From assembly GCF_011388215.1 (NCBI RefSeq), contig NZ_CP049989.1, positions 1,240,001 to 1,304,000 on the forward strand: DNA of 64,000 bases, written 5' to 3'. The position numbers and the translations under genes were made by a program. Below the pieces are notes generated by a model, which made no database searches, was not told the origin of the DNA, and was given only the letters and a program-made list of their open reading frames with translations. This DNA is from Hydrogenophaga crocea (GTDB lineage: Bacteria; Pseudomonadota; Gammaproteobacteria; Burkholderiales; Burkholderiaceae_C). Of this stretch, positions 45,116 through 54,596 are shown piece by piece; positions within the stretch are counted from its first letter, which is position 1; each line of letters starts with the position of its first letter.

Positions 45116-45421
45116 TCAGCGCGCCAATCGGCGTCGGCCCTGGGCTTCGCGGTCGGCCAGGCGATCGAGTTCGCGGCACACCTCGTCGATGCGGCCCGCG
45201 AGGGCCACGCGGCCGTCGTGACGGCCACGCGCCAGCGACTCGTTGGCCGCGGGCCGGCCGAGCCAGCCCGCGCGCGCGAAGCGGCGCACCGCGGGCGTGG
45301 GCGTGGCGGCCTGCGCCAGGCTCAGCGCCGCGCTGCGGCCCGTGAGCGAAGGCTCGGGCAGCCAGCATTCGATGAGCTGCAGGGGTTTGCGCCAGCTGCT
45401 GGATTGGAAGAACAGTCCCAT
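45116..45421 (-). CDS. Small Arg/Ala-rich hypothetical protein downstream of lexA
   Basis: A 101-residue basic protein beginning MGLFFQSSSWRKPLQLIECW and ending with a strongly charged helix (LDRLADREAQGRRRLAR). No known motif. It lies 128 bases downstream of lexA on the same strand, so it may be part of the LexA transcript. AAGG precedes the ATG. Confidence 0.5.
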   Translation of the reverse strand: MGLFFQSSSWRKPLQLIECWLPEPSLTGRSAALSLAQAATPTPAVRRFARAGWLGRPAANESLARGRHDGRVALAGRIDEVCRELDRLADREAQGRRRLAR

Positions 45422-45549
45422 GTGAAACGCCTTTCGGGGTTGAACACAGGCAGGATTGATCGTGGAAGCCGCCGTCGCGGGGTTGTGCCGCTCACCGGGG
45501 TGAGGGCCCAACGCCCGCCACCCGCAACGGTGGCGTGGACCCGGTCGGG

Positions 45550-46233
45550 TCAGTTCTGGAAGCTGTTGCGGATCAGGCCCACGGCCAAGCCTTCGATCTC
45601 GAAGGGTTCGCCGGGCTCGACCACGATGGTGGGGTAGTCGGGGTTCTCGGCGTGCAATTCGATGTGGTCGCGCAAGCGCATGTAGCGCTTCACGGTCACG
45701 TCGTCGCCGAGCCGGGCCACGACGATCTGGCCGTTGCGCGCCTCGCGCGTGGCCGCGACCGCAAGCAGGTCGCCGTCGAGGATGCCGACGTCGCGCATGG
45801 ACATGCCGCGCACGCGCAGCAGGTAGTCGGGCGTGCGCTGGAACAGGCCGGGTTCGACCGCGTAGGTCTGGTCGACATGTTCCTGGGCAAGGATGGGCGA
45901 GCCCGCGGCCACACGGCCGATCAGGGGCAGCACGAGCTGGGCGAGGCCGGGCAGGGGCAGGGCCATCTGGCGCTCGCGCGACTCATTGATACTCTGCAGG
46001 TCGGCACGGCGCAGCCGGATGCCGCGCGAGGTGCCGCTCACGAGCTCGATCACGCCTTTGCGCGCGAGCGCCTGCAGGTGCTCTTCGGCCGCATTGGCCG
46101 ACTTGAAGCCCAGCTCGGCCGCGATCTCGGCACGCGTGGGTGGCGCGCCGGTGCGGGCGATGGTGCTCTGGATCAGCGACAGGATCTGTTGCTGGCGGGC
46201 GGTGAGCTTGGGGCTGGCAGCGGTGTCTTGCAT
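45550..46233 (-). CDS. lexA: LexA repressor
   Basis: A 227-residue LexA: winged HTH ([20 protein letters not shown] near residue 30), Ala110-Gly111 cleavage site in VAAGSPILA, Ser145 in RGMSMRDVG and Lys182 in TVKRYMR as the self-cleavage dyad. It represses the SOS regulon. Two LexA boxes lie 27-61 bases upstream of the ATG, showing autoregulation. The ATG at 46233 gives the usual length; longer in-frame starts pass through the boxes. Confidence 0.95.
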   Translation of the reverse strand: MQDTAASPKLTARQQQILSLIQSTIARTGAPPTRAEIAAELGFKSANAAEEHLQALARKGVIELVSGTSRGIRLRRADLQSINESRERQMALPLPGLAQLVLPLIGRVAAGSPILAQEHVDQTYAVEPGLFQRTPDYLLRVRGMSMRDVGILDGDLLAVAATREARNGQIVVARLGDDVTVKRYMRLRDHIELHAENPDYPTIVVEPGEPFEIEGLAVGLIRNSFQN

Positions 46234-46259
46234 GGGGCCTCGCGGTCGGTGTTCGGATA

Positions 46260-46294
46260 CTGTTCGGGTATCCAGTGCCTGTATTTTTAACCAG
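46260..46294. promoter_or_regulatory. Two tandem LexA (SOS) boxes
   Basis: CTGTTCGGGTATCCAG (46260-46275) and CTGTATTTTTAACCAG (46279-46294) each fit the CTG-N10-CAG consensus, spaced 3 bases apart. They lie upstream of lexA and 10 bases before the asparaginase start, so LexA may repress both directions. Confidence 0.85.
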
Positions 46295-46303
46295 TTATCG
46301 AGG

Positions 46304-47257
46304 ATGACGCAAGTGGCACGTGAAGATTCCACCGCCCGGTTCGTGGTGCTGGGCATGGGCGGCACCATCGCCGGCCGGGCCCGGCAGGCCGGCGACAACG
46401 TCGGCTACGAGGCGGGCCAGGTGCGCGTGGAGGACCTGGCAGCGGGGCTGCCGGCGCTGGCCGGGCTGGACATCCGCTTCGAGCAGGTGGCCCAAATCGA
46501 CAGCAAGGACATGCGCCTGGCCGAGCTGCAGGCGCTGGTGCGGCGCGTGCAGGCGTTGCTGCACGATCCGCAGGTGCAGGCCGTGGTGGTCACGCACGGC
46601 ACCGACACGCTCGAGGAAACCGCCTACCTGCTGCAGACCCTGCTGGTGCCGTCCAAGCCCGTGGTGCTCACCTGTGCCATGCGCCCCGCCACCGCGGTGT
46701 CGCCCGACGGTCCGCAGAACCTCAGCGATGCGCTCGCGGTGGCCGCGCACCCGGGCGCGCGCGGCGTGACCGTGGTGTGCGCGGGCCGGGTGCACGGCGC
46801 GTTCGAAGTGGCCAAGCAGCACCCTTACCGCACCGATCCTTTCGACTCGGGCGACGCGGGCGCGATCGCCCAGGTGGAAGAGGGCCGCGTGCGGCGCTTC
46901 CGCGACTGGCCCGCCGAAGGCCGCCACGGGCCGCGCTGCGCGGCCTTCCTCGCGGCCGCGGCGCTGCCGCGTGTGGCCTGGATCGACAGCCATGCCGACG
47001 CTGGCGCCTGGCAGGTCGAGGCGCTGTGTGCGGCCGGGGTGCAGGGGCTGGTGGTGGCCGGCACCGGCAATGGTTCGGTGCACCAGCACCTGCTGCAGGC
47101 CTTGCGGGCCGCGCGCGACGCCGGTGTGCGCGTGGTGCTGGCCACGCGCAGCGGCGCGCCCCTGGTGGGCCATCCCGCGCAGGCCTTCGAGGCGCTTGAC
47201 GGGCTGTCGCCCGTGAAGGCGCGTTGGGCGCTGGCGCTCGACCTGCTGCCGGGCTGA
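46304..47257 (+). CDS. L-asparaginase (type II-like family)
   Basis: A 317-residue asparaginase: first active-site Thr in [12 protein letters not shown] near residue 20, Ser in QIDSKDMR, and the second catalytic triad in [15 protein letters not shown] with Thr/Asp, followed by Lys in [14 protein letters not shown]. No signal peptide is visible, so it should be cytoplasmic. It hydrolyses asparagine to aspartate and ammonia. The start codon at 46304 lies directly beside the LexA boxes of the divergent lexA gene. Confidence 0.88.
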   Translation: MTQVAREDSTARFVVLGMGGTIAGRARQAGDNVGYEAGQVRVEDLAAGLPALAGLDIRFEQVAQIDSKDMRLAELQALVRRVQALLHDPQVQAVVVTHGTDTLEETAYLLQTLLVPSKPVVLTCAMRPATAVSPDGPQNLSDALAVAAHPGARGVTVVCAGRVHGAFEVAKQHPYRTDPFDSGDAGAIAQVEEGRVRRFRDWPAEGRHGPRCAAFLAAAALPRVAWIDSHADAGAWQVEALCAAGVQGLVVAGTGNGSVHQHLLQALRAARDAGVRVVLATRSGAPLVGHPAQAFEALDGLSPVKARWALALDLLPG

Positions 47258-47260
47258 GCC

Positions 47261-47680
47261 ATGTTCGCCGCGCTGGCCTCGCACCCCTGGGCCTATCCCA
47301 TGCTCGAGGTGGCCCACATCGTGGGCATCGCTTTGCTGCTGGGCAATCTGGTGCTGATCGAGGCGCGGGTCTGGGGCTTCGGTCCGGCCCTGCCGGCCGA
47401 ACCGCTGGCCCGCCTGGGTCTGTCGATCGCGGTGGCGGGCTTCTCGCTGTGCGCGGTGAGCGGCCTGGTGATGTTCGCCACCATGCCGCAGGAACTGTTG
47501 GCCAACCGCGTGTTCACAGCCAAGATGGCGCTGATCGCGGTGGCCGCCTGCAACGCGGGCCTGTTCCATGCGCGCGGCTCGCTGCAGCGCCTCGACGGTC
47601 CGGCGCGCGCGCTGATGGCGGTGTCCACGCTGTTGTGGCTGCTGGTCATCACCTGCGGCCGCTGGATCGGCTACGTGTGA
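47261..47680 (+). CDS. Small four-helix membrane protein
   Basis: A 139-residue protein with four hydrophobic segments and no known motif, starting 3 bases after the asparaginase stop. Histidine in LEVAHIVGIALL and in GLFHARGSL could ligate haem or metal. It is followed after 23 bases by a DUF6152 protein; similar DUF6644/DUF6152 pairs occur together in Betaproteobacteria. Function unknown. Confidence 0.7.
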   Translation: MFAALASHPWAYPMLEVAHIVGIALLLGNLVLIEARVWGFGPALPAEPLARLGLSIAVAGFSLCAVSGLVMFATMPQELLANRVFTAKMALIAVAACNAGLFHARGSLQRLDGPARALMAVSTLLWLLVITCGRWIGYV

Positions 47681-47703
47681 ACCGCTCGACGAAGGAGACC
47701 CTC

Positions 47704-48183
47704 ATGCACCGCAGAAACCTGCTGCAGGCCGGTGGCGCGCTCGCCCTGGGCAGCGTGGCCGGCCTGGCCCGCGCCCACCACGGCTGGAGCAGCTTCGATC
47801 AGGACCGCCCGATCTACCTCGAAGGCCGCGTCGTGCAGGCGGCCTGGCGCAACCCGCATGCCGAGTTGGTGCTCGAAGTGCCCGAGGGCCTGGCCGTGCC
47901 GGCTGCGCTCGCGCAGCGGCCGTTGCCCGCGCAGACCGCAGGCGTGGACGGCGCGGGTCTGCTGCGCCGCGCGGTGGTGCCCACGCGCAAGGACAGGCGC
48001 TGGCAGATCGAGCTCGCGCCCATCTTCCGCATGAACCAGTGGCAGGTGAGCGAGGTGAAGGTGGGCGACAGCATCGCGATGGTGGGCTTCACCTTCCAGG
48101 GCGAACGCGGTGAGCCGGTGCTGCGCGTCGAGTACCTGTTCGTGGGCGACAAGACCTACGGACTGCGTTCGAGCCCGGCCTGA
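47704..48183 (+). CDS. DUF6152-family exported protein
   Basis: A 159-residue exported protein with a Tat-like start (MHRRNLLQAGGALALGSVAG) and cleavage after ARA. The mature part begins HHGWSSFDQDRPIYLEGRVV and contains NPHAELVLEV, the DUF6152 pattern. Function unknown; a copper- or redox-linked periplasmic role has been suggested for neighbours of such proteins but cannot be shown here. Confidence 0.78.
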   Translation: MHRRNLLQAGGALALGSVAGLARAHHGWSSFDQDRPIYLEGRVVQAAWRNPHAELVLEVPEGLAVPAALAQRPLPAQTAGVDGAGLLRRAVVPTRKDRRWQIELAPIFRMNQWQVSEVKVGDSIAMVGFTFQGERGEPVLRVEYLFVGDKTYGLRSSPA

Positions 48184-48200
48184 GCCGGGCGCGCATGAAA

Positions 48201-48222
48201 AAGCCCCGCCGGGGCGGGGCTT
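48201..48222 (-). terminator. Rho-independent terminator of adk
   Basis: AAGCCCCGCC and GGCGGGGCTT form a 10-bp stem with a very short loop, followed on the minus strand by TTTTT. It serves adk and can also act on the plus-strand unit ending at 48183. Confidence 0.75.
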
Positions 48223-48241
48223 GCGCTGGCGCGGGGCGGGT

Positions 48242-49009
<768 letters not shown>

Positions 49010-49034
49010 TTACGCCGCGCCGGGGCTGCAGGCC

Positions 49035-49793
49035 TCAGCGCGCGGCGAAGAGGGCGCGCACGCGCTCGAGGTCTTGCGGCGTGTCCACGCCCGGGCCCGG
49101 CGCGTGCGCGCTCAGGTGCACGGCGATGCGCTCGCCGTGCCACATGGCCCGCAGCTGCTCGAGCGACTCGAGCCGCTCGGTGGGCGCCACGGGCAGGCCG
49201 GGAAAGCGGCGCAGGAAGGCTGCGCGGTAGGCATAGATGCCGACGTGCCGCAACGGTGCGGGCGAGGGCAGGCCATCACCCTGGGCCATGCCATCGCGCC
49301 ACCAGGGGATGGGGGCACGGCTGAAGTAGTGCGCAATGCCGTCGCGATCGAGCACCACCTTGACCACATTGGGGTTGAGCCAGTCGTCGCGGCGCTCGAT
49401 CGCATGGGCCGCGGTGCTCATGGCGCAGCCGGGGTGCGCGCGCAGCTTCTCGGCCACCGCGCCGATCAGCGCGGGCTCGATCAGGGGTTCGTCGCCCTGC
49501 ACGTTCACCACCAGGTCGTCGCCATCGAGGCCGAGCAAGGCGCAGGCCTCGGCGAGCCGGTCGCTGCCGCTGGGGTGGTCGGCGCGGGTGGCCACGGCCT
49601 CGACGCCGTGCGCCTCGCAGGCGCGCAGGATGCGCGCGTCGTCGGCCGCCACCACGCAGCGCAGGGCGCCACTGAGGGCCGCGCGTTGTGCCACGCGCAC
49701 GACCATGGGCAGGCCGGCGATGTCGGCCAGGGGTTTGTCCGGCAGCCGGCTCGAGGCCATGCGCGCCGGGATCAGCACGGTGAAGCCGCTCAC
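49035..49793 (-). CDS. kdsB: 3-deoxy-manno-octulosonate cytidylyltransferase
   Basis: A 252-residue enzyme: [20 protein letters not shown] at the N-terminus with the CTP loop, then [16 protein letters not shown] and [18 protein letters not shown] region [12 protein letters not shown]. It activates Kdo with CTP for lipopolysaccharide. It starts one base after the Trm112 gene end in the lpxK operon. Confidence 0.94.
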   Translation of the reverse strand: MSGFTVLIPARMASSRLPDKPLADIAGLPMVVRVAQRAALSGALRCVVAADDARILRACEAHGVEAVATRADHPSGSDRLAEACALLGLDGDDLVVNVQGDEPLIEPALIGAVAEKLRAHPGCAMSTAAHAIERRDDWLNPNVVKVVLDRDGIAHYFSRAPIPWWRDGMAQGDGLPSPAPLRHVGIYAYRAAFLRRFPGLPVAPTERLESLEQLRAMWHGERIAVHLSAHAPGPGVDTPQDLERVRALFAAR

Positions 49794-49794
49794 G

Positions 49795-50001
49795 TCAGTC
49801 GGGCGCGCGCGGCGCTGGCGGGCGCGCGGCTTCTTCTTCGGTCAGCGGGCGCGCTTCGTGTTCGAGCAGGATGGGAATGCCGTCGCGGATGGGGTAGGCC
49901 AGGCGCGCGCTGCGCGAGTGCAGCTCCTGCCGTTCGCGTTGGTAGATCAGCGGGCCCTTGGTGACGGGGCACACCAGCAGTTCGAGCAGTTTGGCTTCCA
50001 T
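49795..50001 (-). CDS. Trm112-family protein
   Basis: A 68-residue protein: [17 protein letters not shown] at the start and [20 protein letters not shown] in the middle. The family acts as a small partner or zinc-ribbon-like protein; here only one Cys is seen in the first motif, so zinc binding is doubtful. Located between lpxK and kdsB, its usual position in Burkholderiales. Confidence 0.88.
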   Translation of the reverse strand: MEAKLLELLVCPVTKGPLIYQRERQELHSRSARLAYPIRDGIPILLEHEARPLTEEEAARPPAPRAPD

Positions 50002-50022
50002 GGCGCGAATGATAGGCGGGGC

Positions 50023-51054
50023 TCAGCGGCGCAGGGTGGCGAGGTGGGCGTCCACGGCGGCGAAAAAGCCGGGGTCGATGTCGAGCCGCAGCGGCACGGC
50101 CCAGGCCGGCTGCGAGGCCGGCAGGCCGGCGAGCTTGACGAGGTCTTTCTCGGTGCACAGCACCGGGCCCTGCCAGCCGGCGAGGGCCCGCCGCAAGGCG
50201 CTGGCGTCGGCGTGGTCGGGCAGGGGCAGCAGGCGCTGCGGCCGCACGCCGGCCGCGGCCAGCATGCCGAAGAAGGCCTCGGGTCGAGCAATGGCGGCGA
50301 GCGCCGCGCAGGGCGTGTCCGAGAAGGTGTGCAGCGCGCGCGTTCGGCCCTGCAGGTCCACCACCTGCGCGGCGAGCCCGCGGCGCACGCCGAAACGCGC
50401 CATGCCCGCGGGAACGGGCAGCACAAGGTCGGGCGGGCACAGCAGCAGTTGCGGGGCCTGCGTGCTGCCGGCGCGCGGCGGCCAGGGTTCGCGCAGCAGG
50501 CCCGCGGGCAACAGCCAGCCGTTGCCCAGGCCGCGCGCGTCGAACACGGCGATGCGCAGGTCGCTGCGCAAGGGCCAGTGCTGCAGACCGTCGTCGCAGA
50601 CGATGAGGTTCACCTCGGGGTGAGCCGCCAGCAGCGCCTGCGCGGCGTCGACGCGGCGTCGGCCCACCCACACCGGCACGCCGGTGCGGCGGCGGATCAG
50701 CAGCGGCTCGTCGCCGCTGCGTGCGGGATCGGTGTCGTCGCGCACCTCGGTCACCGCGTCCTCGCGGCGGCCATGGCCGCGCGAGACCACGCCCACGCGC
50801 CAGCCGCGGGCCCGCAGGTGCTCGATCAGCGCGAGCGTGGTCGGGGTCTTGCCGGCGCCCCCGGCCACAAGGTTGCCCACCACCAGCACGGGCACGGGCA
50901 GCGCCCGGGGCCGCAGCCAGCCGAGCCCGTAGGCGGCGCGGCGCAGGCCCAGCAGGGCGCGGTAGACCAGTGAGAGCGGCCACAGCAGGCAGGCCAGCGG
51001 GCCGCGCCGCTGCGCCATGCCCTGCCAGCCCGACTCGCGCGCGGCCTGCGGCAT
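50023..51054 (-). CDS. lpxK: Tetraacyldisaccharide 4'-kinase
   Basis: A 343-residue lipid A kinase with an N-terminal membrane-associated segment and P-loop GNLVAGGAGKTPTTLALIEH near residue 59, then GDEPLLIRRRTG and CDDGLQHWPLRSDL, whose Asp-Asp is characteristic of LpxK. It phosphorylates the 4' position of lipid A precursor. It starts 5 bases after exbD. Confidence 0.93.
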   Translation of the reverse strand: MPQAARESGWQGMAQRRGPLACLLWPLSLVYRALLGLRRAAYGLGWLRPRALPVPVLVVGNLVAGGAGKTPTTLALIEHLRARGWRVGVVSRGHGRREDAVTEVRDDTDPARSGDEPLLIRRRTGVPVWVGRRRVDAAQALLAAHPEVNLIVCDDGLQHWPLRSDLRIAVFDARGLGNGWLLPAGLLREPWPPRAGSTQAPQLLLCPPDLVLPVPAGMARFGVRRGLAAQVVDLQGRTRALHTFSDTPCAALAAIARPEAFFGMLAAAGVRPQRLLPLPDHADASALRRALAGWQGPVLCTEKDLVKLAGLPASQPAWAVPLRLDIDPGFFAAVDAHLATLRR

Positions 51055-51059
51055 GCGGC

Positions 51060-51494
51060 TCAGCGCGTGCGCGCGCCGGCGCTGCCCTGTTGCGTGGCGA
51101 AGGTGATCTGCACCAGACCCGCGCGGCGCGCGGCGTCCATCACGTTGATGACGGCCTGGTGCGCGGCGGCCGCGTCGGCGCTGATGACCACCACGGTTTC
51201 GCGGCCGCCCTCGGCGCTTTCCTGCAGCGCGGCGGTGAGCTGTTCCACGCTGGAGCCCTCGAGCACGCGGCGGTTGATCGCATAGCGCCCGTCGGCCCCC
51301 ACGGCCACCACCACCTCGCGCGGGTTCTGCTTGGGGGCTTCGGCATCGGCCACCGGCAGGTTGACCTTGAGTTCGGTGAACTTGCTGTAGGTGGTGGTGA
51401 GCACCAGGAAGATGACCACCACCAGCAGGATGTCGATGAACGCGATCAGGTTGATCTCGGGTTCATCGCGCGTGCCGCGGGTGTGGAAGTTCAT
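51060..51494 (-). CDS. ExbD/TolR-family biopolymer transport protein
   Basis: A 144-residue protein: cytoplasmic start, one transmembrane helix with the essential Asp (INLIAFIDILLVVVIFLVLT), and a periplasmic domain. With ExbB it forms a proton-driven motor coupled to TonB or Tol. It overlaps exbB by 4 bases (ATGA). No tonB or tolAB is nearby, which is usual for this locus in Burkholderiales. Confidence 0.9.
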   Translation of the reverse strand: MNFHTRGTRDEPEINLIAFIDILLVVVIFLVLTTTYSKFTELKVNLPVADAEAPKQNPREVVVAVGADGRYAINRRVLEGSSVEQLTAALQESAEGGRETVVVISADAAAAHQAVINVMDAARRAGLVQITFATQQGSAGARTR

Positions 51495-52132
51495 GGCTTG
51501 CGCACGGTCATGAGGTGGCGCGCGAAGCGTTCGGCCGCCACTTCCATGGTCAGCAGGTACTCGTCCACGCGGGCGCGGAAGTAGCGCCAGAAGATGAGGG
51601 CAGGGATCGCCACCATGAGGCCGAAGGCCGTGTTGTAGAGCGCGATCGAGATGCCGTGCGCGAGCTGGGCCGGGTTGCCGCCGCCGGCCACCACGCCCAT
51701 GCCGTCACCGGCCTGCGAGCCGAAGATCTCGATCATGCCGATGACCGTGCCCAGCAGCCCCAGCAGCGGCGCGGCCGACGCGATGGTGGCCAGCGCGCCC
51801 AGGTACTTCTGCATGCGCGCCGCGGCATGGCGGCCCGCGCCTTCGAGGTTGGCCTTGAGGTCCTCGGCGGTGGCACGCGGGTTGGCGTTGAAGGTGCGAA
51901 ATCCCGTGGCCAGCACCGCGCCCAGCAGCGAGTTCTGTTCGAGCTGCGCCACCACGTCGGGGCCGGGGATGCCGTTGCGCGACACCATGATGGCTTCGTC
52001 GAGCAGTTTGGGCGGTGCGATCTTGCTGGTCTTGAGGCTGATGAAGCGCTCGATGACGAGGGCCAGGCCCAGCACGGAACAGATGATCAGGGGCCAGATC
52101 GGCCAACCAGCGGCTTGTATGATGGACAGCAA
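51491..52132 (-). CDS. ExbB/MotA/TolQ-family proton channel protein
   Basis: A 213-residue protein with three transmembrane segments: PIWPLIICSVLGLALVIERF near the start, IASAAPLLGLLGTVIGMIEI and GLMVAIPALIFWRYF. Conserved Thr and Glu positions of the proton path are seen in LLGTVIGMIEIF. No ATG precedes the first helix; a TTG at 52132 with GGAG upstream is the likely start. It heads the exbB-exbD-lpxK-Trm112-kdsB unit. Confidence 0.9.
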   Translation of the reverse strand: MLSIIQAAGWPIWPLIICSVLGLALVIERFISLKTSKIAPPKLLDEAIMVSRNGIPGPDVVAQLEQNSLLGAVLATGFRTFNANPRATAEDLKANLEGAGRHAAARMQKYLGALATIASAAPLLGLLGTVIGMIEIFGSQAGDGMGVVAGGGNPAQLAHGISIALYNTAFGLMVAIPALIFWRYFRARVDEYLLTMEVAAERFARHLMTVRKP

Positions 52133-52408
52133 CTCTGGGCTCCGGATGACGTTGGTGCCGACGGCACCGCACAACGCGGCGGATTATGGCCCAGCCCCCC
52201 CGCACTGCCCGCAGCTTCTCATTCACAACTTCTGTGGATAACTTTGTGAAGAACCCGGCGAACAAGCCCGCACGGTGCAGCGCCGCTGCGGTCTTGGCTG
52301 GAATGCCCGTTTTTTCGGCAGCACATTCCGCTTTGGAATCAAGGCCCTGGGCGTCATGCGGCGGCCTGTCGGGCATTCACGACAACAACCCCAGCAACGG
52401 CGCGGCCT

Positions 52409-53740
52409 GTGGACACGTTTGACCCTGAAAACCCCGGCGGCGCTGCATCCGCGGCCGCGCAGGGGCCATCCACCGAGCGTGTGTGGGCGGTTGGCCCGCT
52501 GGTGCGAGCCGTGGCCGACACCTTGTCGGCGCGCTTCAATCCCGTCGCGGTGCAGGGCGAGCTTTCGGGCTTCTCGCGCGCGGCCAGCGGGCATTGCTAC
52601 TTCTCGCTCAAGGACGACGCCGGCCAGCTGCGTTGCGCCATGTTCCGCCGCGTCGCCGACGGCATCGGCTTCGCGCCGCGCGACGGCCTGCGCGTGCAGG
52701 TGCGAGGCCGGCTCGACGTGTACGGCCCGCGCGGCGACCTGCAACTGATCGTCGAGGGCATGAAGCCCGCGGGGCAGGGCAGCCTGTACGAACAGTTCCT
52801 GCGCCTGAAGGCGCAGCTGCAGGCCGAGGGCCTGTTCGAGCCCGGACGCAAGCGCCCCGTGCCGGCGCATCCGCGCCACGTCGGCGTGGTCACCTCGCTC
52901 GGGGCCGCGGCCCTGCGCGATGTGGCCACCGCCTTGCGCCGGCGCGTGCCGCACGTGGCGGTCACGGTGTTCCCGGCCTCGGTGCAGGGCGCGCAGGCGC
53001 CGGCCGAGATCGTGGCCGCGCTGGCCTCGGCCAACGCCCACCGCGGCGAGCGCGGCCCCTGCGACGTGCTGCTGCTGGTGCGTGGTGGCGGCTCGCTCGA
53101 AGACCTGTGGTCGTTCAACGACGAGGCGGTGGTGCGCGCCGTCGCGGGCTCGGCCCTGCCCGTGATCGCCGGCGTGGGCCACGAGACCGATTTCACCCTG
53201 GTCGACTTCGCGGCCGACCTGCGTGCGCCCACGCCCACGGCCGCGGCCGAGCTCTGCGCCGCACCGCGCGAGCAGCGGCTTGGCGAACTCGAATACCTGC
53301 AAGAGCGCCTGCAGGGCGCGGCGCAGGATGCGATCGACACCCAGGCCCAGCGCCTCGACCGCCTTGCGCAGCGCCTGGGCCGGCCCGCGGCGCGGCTGTC
53401 GCAGGCGCGCGAGCACCTGCAGGTGCTGCAGGCGCGGCTGCAGGGCGGCACGCGCCTGTGGCTGCAGCGTCAGACCTCGCGGCAGCAGCAGCTCGCGCTG
53501 GGCCTGCCCCAGGGCGTGGCGCGCGGCCTCGAGCGCCAGCGCGAACGCCTCGCGCGGCAGCAGGCCGCGCTCGGCCTGCTCGACCCGCGCCTCGTGCTGC
53601 AGCGCGGCTACGCGTACCTCACCGACGACGCCGGCCACGCCATCACCGGGGTGGCACAGGCCTTGCCGGGCGCCGCGCTGCAGGCCACGCTGGCCGACGG
53701 CGTGCTGCCCCTGCGGGTGCGCGGGCCTGCCGACGCATAA
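52409..53740 (+). CDS. xseA: Exodeoxyribonuclease VII large subunit
   Basis: A 443-residue protein: N-terminal OB domain ([20 protein letters not shown]), catalytic domain with [31 protein letters not shown] and [22 protein letters not shown], then a long coiled coil (about residues 285-400) for small-subunit binding. It digests single-stranded DNA with XseB, which is not in this window. GTG start at 52409. Confidence 0.93.
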   Translation: MDTFDPENPGGAASAAAQGPSTERVWAVGPLVRAVADTLSARFNPVAVQGELSGFSRAASGHCYFSLKDDAGQLRCAMFRRVADGIGFAPRDGLRVQVRGRLDVYGPRGDLQLIVEGMKPAGQGSLYEQFLRLKAQLQAEGLFEPGRKRPVPAHPRHVGVVTSLGAAALRDVATALRRRVPHVAVTVFPASVQGAQAPAEIVAALASANAHRGERGPCDVLLLVRGGGSLEDLWSFNDEAVVRAVAGSALPVIAGVGHETDFTLVDFAADLRAPTPTAAAELCAAPREQRLGELEYLQERLQGAAQDAIDTQAQRLDRLAQRLGRPAARLSQAREHLQVLQARLQGGTRLWLQRQTSRQQQLALGLPQGVARGLERQRERLARQQAALGLLDPRLVLQRGYAYLTDDAGHAITGVAQALPGAALQATLADGVLPLRVRGPADA

Positions 53741-53814
53741 CCCCGTTGGCGTGGCCGTCGCCCACGCTGCCTACAATCGCCGATCCACCCACAACCACAC
53801 AGAAGAGGACGCGC

Positions 53815-54396
53815 ATGGAACACACCCTGCCGGCACTGCCCTACGGTCTGGACGACCTGGCCCCGCACTACAGCCGCGAAACCCTGGAATACCACCACGG
53901 CAAGCACCACAACGCGTACGTGGTGAACCTCAACAACCTGCAAAAGGGCACCGAGTTCGAAGCCATGGCGCTCGAGGACATCGTGAAGAAGTCTTCCGGT
54001 GGCATCTACAACAACGCCGCGCAGATCTGGAACCACACCTTCTTCTGGAACTGCATGAAGCCCAACGGCGGCGGCGAGCCCACCGGCGCGCTGGCCGCGG
54101 CCATCACCGCCAAGTGGGGCAGCTACGCCGCCTTCAAAGAGGCCTTCACCAAGAGCGCCGTGGGCAACTTCGGCTCTGGCTGGACCTGGCTGGTGAAGAA
54201 GGCCGACGGCTCGGTGGACATCGTGAACACCGGCGCCGCCGGCACCCCGCTGACCACCGCCGACAAGGCCCTGCTCACCGTGGACGTGTGGGAGCACGCC
54301 TACTACATCGACTACCGCAACGCCCGTCCCAAGTTCGTCGAGACCTTCCTCGACAAGCTCGTGAACTGGTCGTTCGCCGAGAAGAACTTCGCCTGA
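53815..54396 (+). CDS. sodB: Iron superoxide dismutase
   Basis: A 193-residue Fe-[22 protein letters not shown] with the first His, [15 protein letters not shown] with the second, and [14 protein letters not shown] with Asp and His ligands. The pattern and length match bacterial SodB. Cytoplasmic. It stands 74 bases after xseA and ends before a terminator-like hairpin. A second SOD domain occurs in the chr operon. Confidence 0.94.
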   Translation: MEHTLPALPYGLDDLAPHYSRETLEYHHGKHHNAYVVNLNNLQKGTEFEAMALEDIVKKSSGGIYNNAAQIWNHTFFWNCMKPNGGGEPTGALAAAITAKWGSYAAFKEAFTKSAVGNFGSGWTWLVKKADGSVDIVNTGAAGTPLTTADKALLTVDVWEHAYYIDYRNARPKFVETFLDKLVNWSFAEKNFA

Positions 54397-54424
54397 TTTT
54401 CCGCAGGCCGAACGCCGGGGCTCG

Positions 54425-54449
54425 AAGGGCAACCTTCGGGCCCTTTTTC
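54425..54449 (+). terminator. Probable terminator after sodB
   Basis: AAGGGC and GCCCTT pair across a short loop, followed by a T-rich run (CCCTTTTTCTT). Weak stem but correct placement between sodB and icd. Confidence 0.6.
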
Positions 54450-54596
54450 TTGTCCGGCGTCCGTTGGCATGCAAATTTCTTTGCGCGTTTTTTGCATTGT
54501 GGGAGTTTGGTCCCGAAAACGCGGACCCGGCCCTGGCGCCGAAAGCACAATGTCGGGCGTCGGATTGCCGCACCCAACAATTTCTGGAGATAAGCC

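Noticed and set aside
52233-52241. A perfect DnaA box (TGTGGATAA)
   Set aside because: A single 9-mer match is expected about by chance in 64 kb; no cluster, dnaA or dnaN is near.
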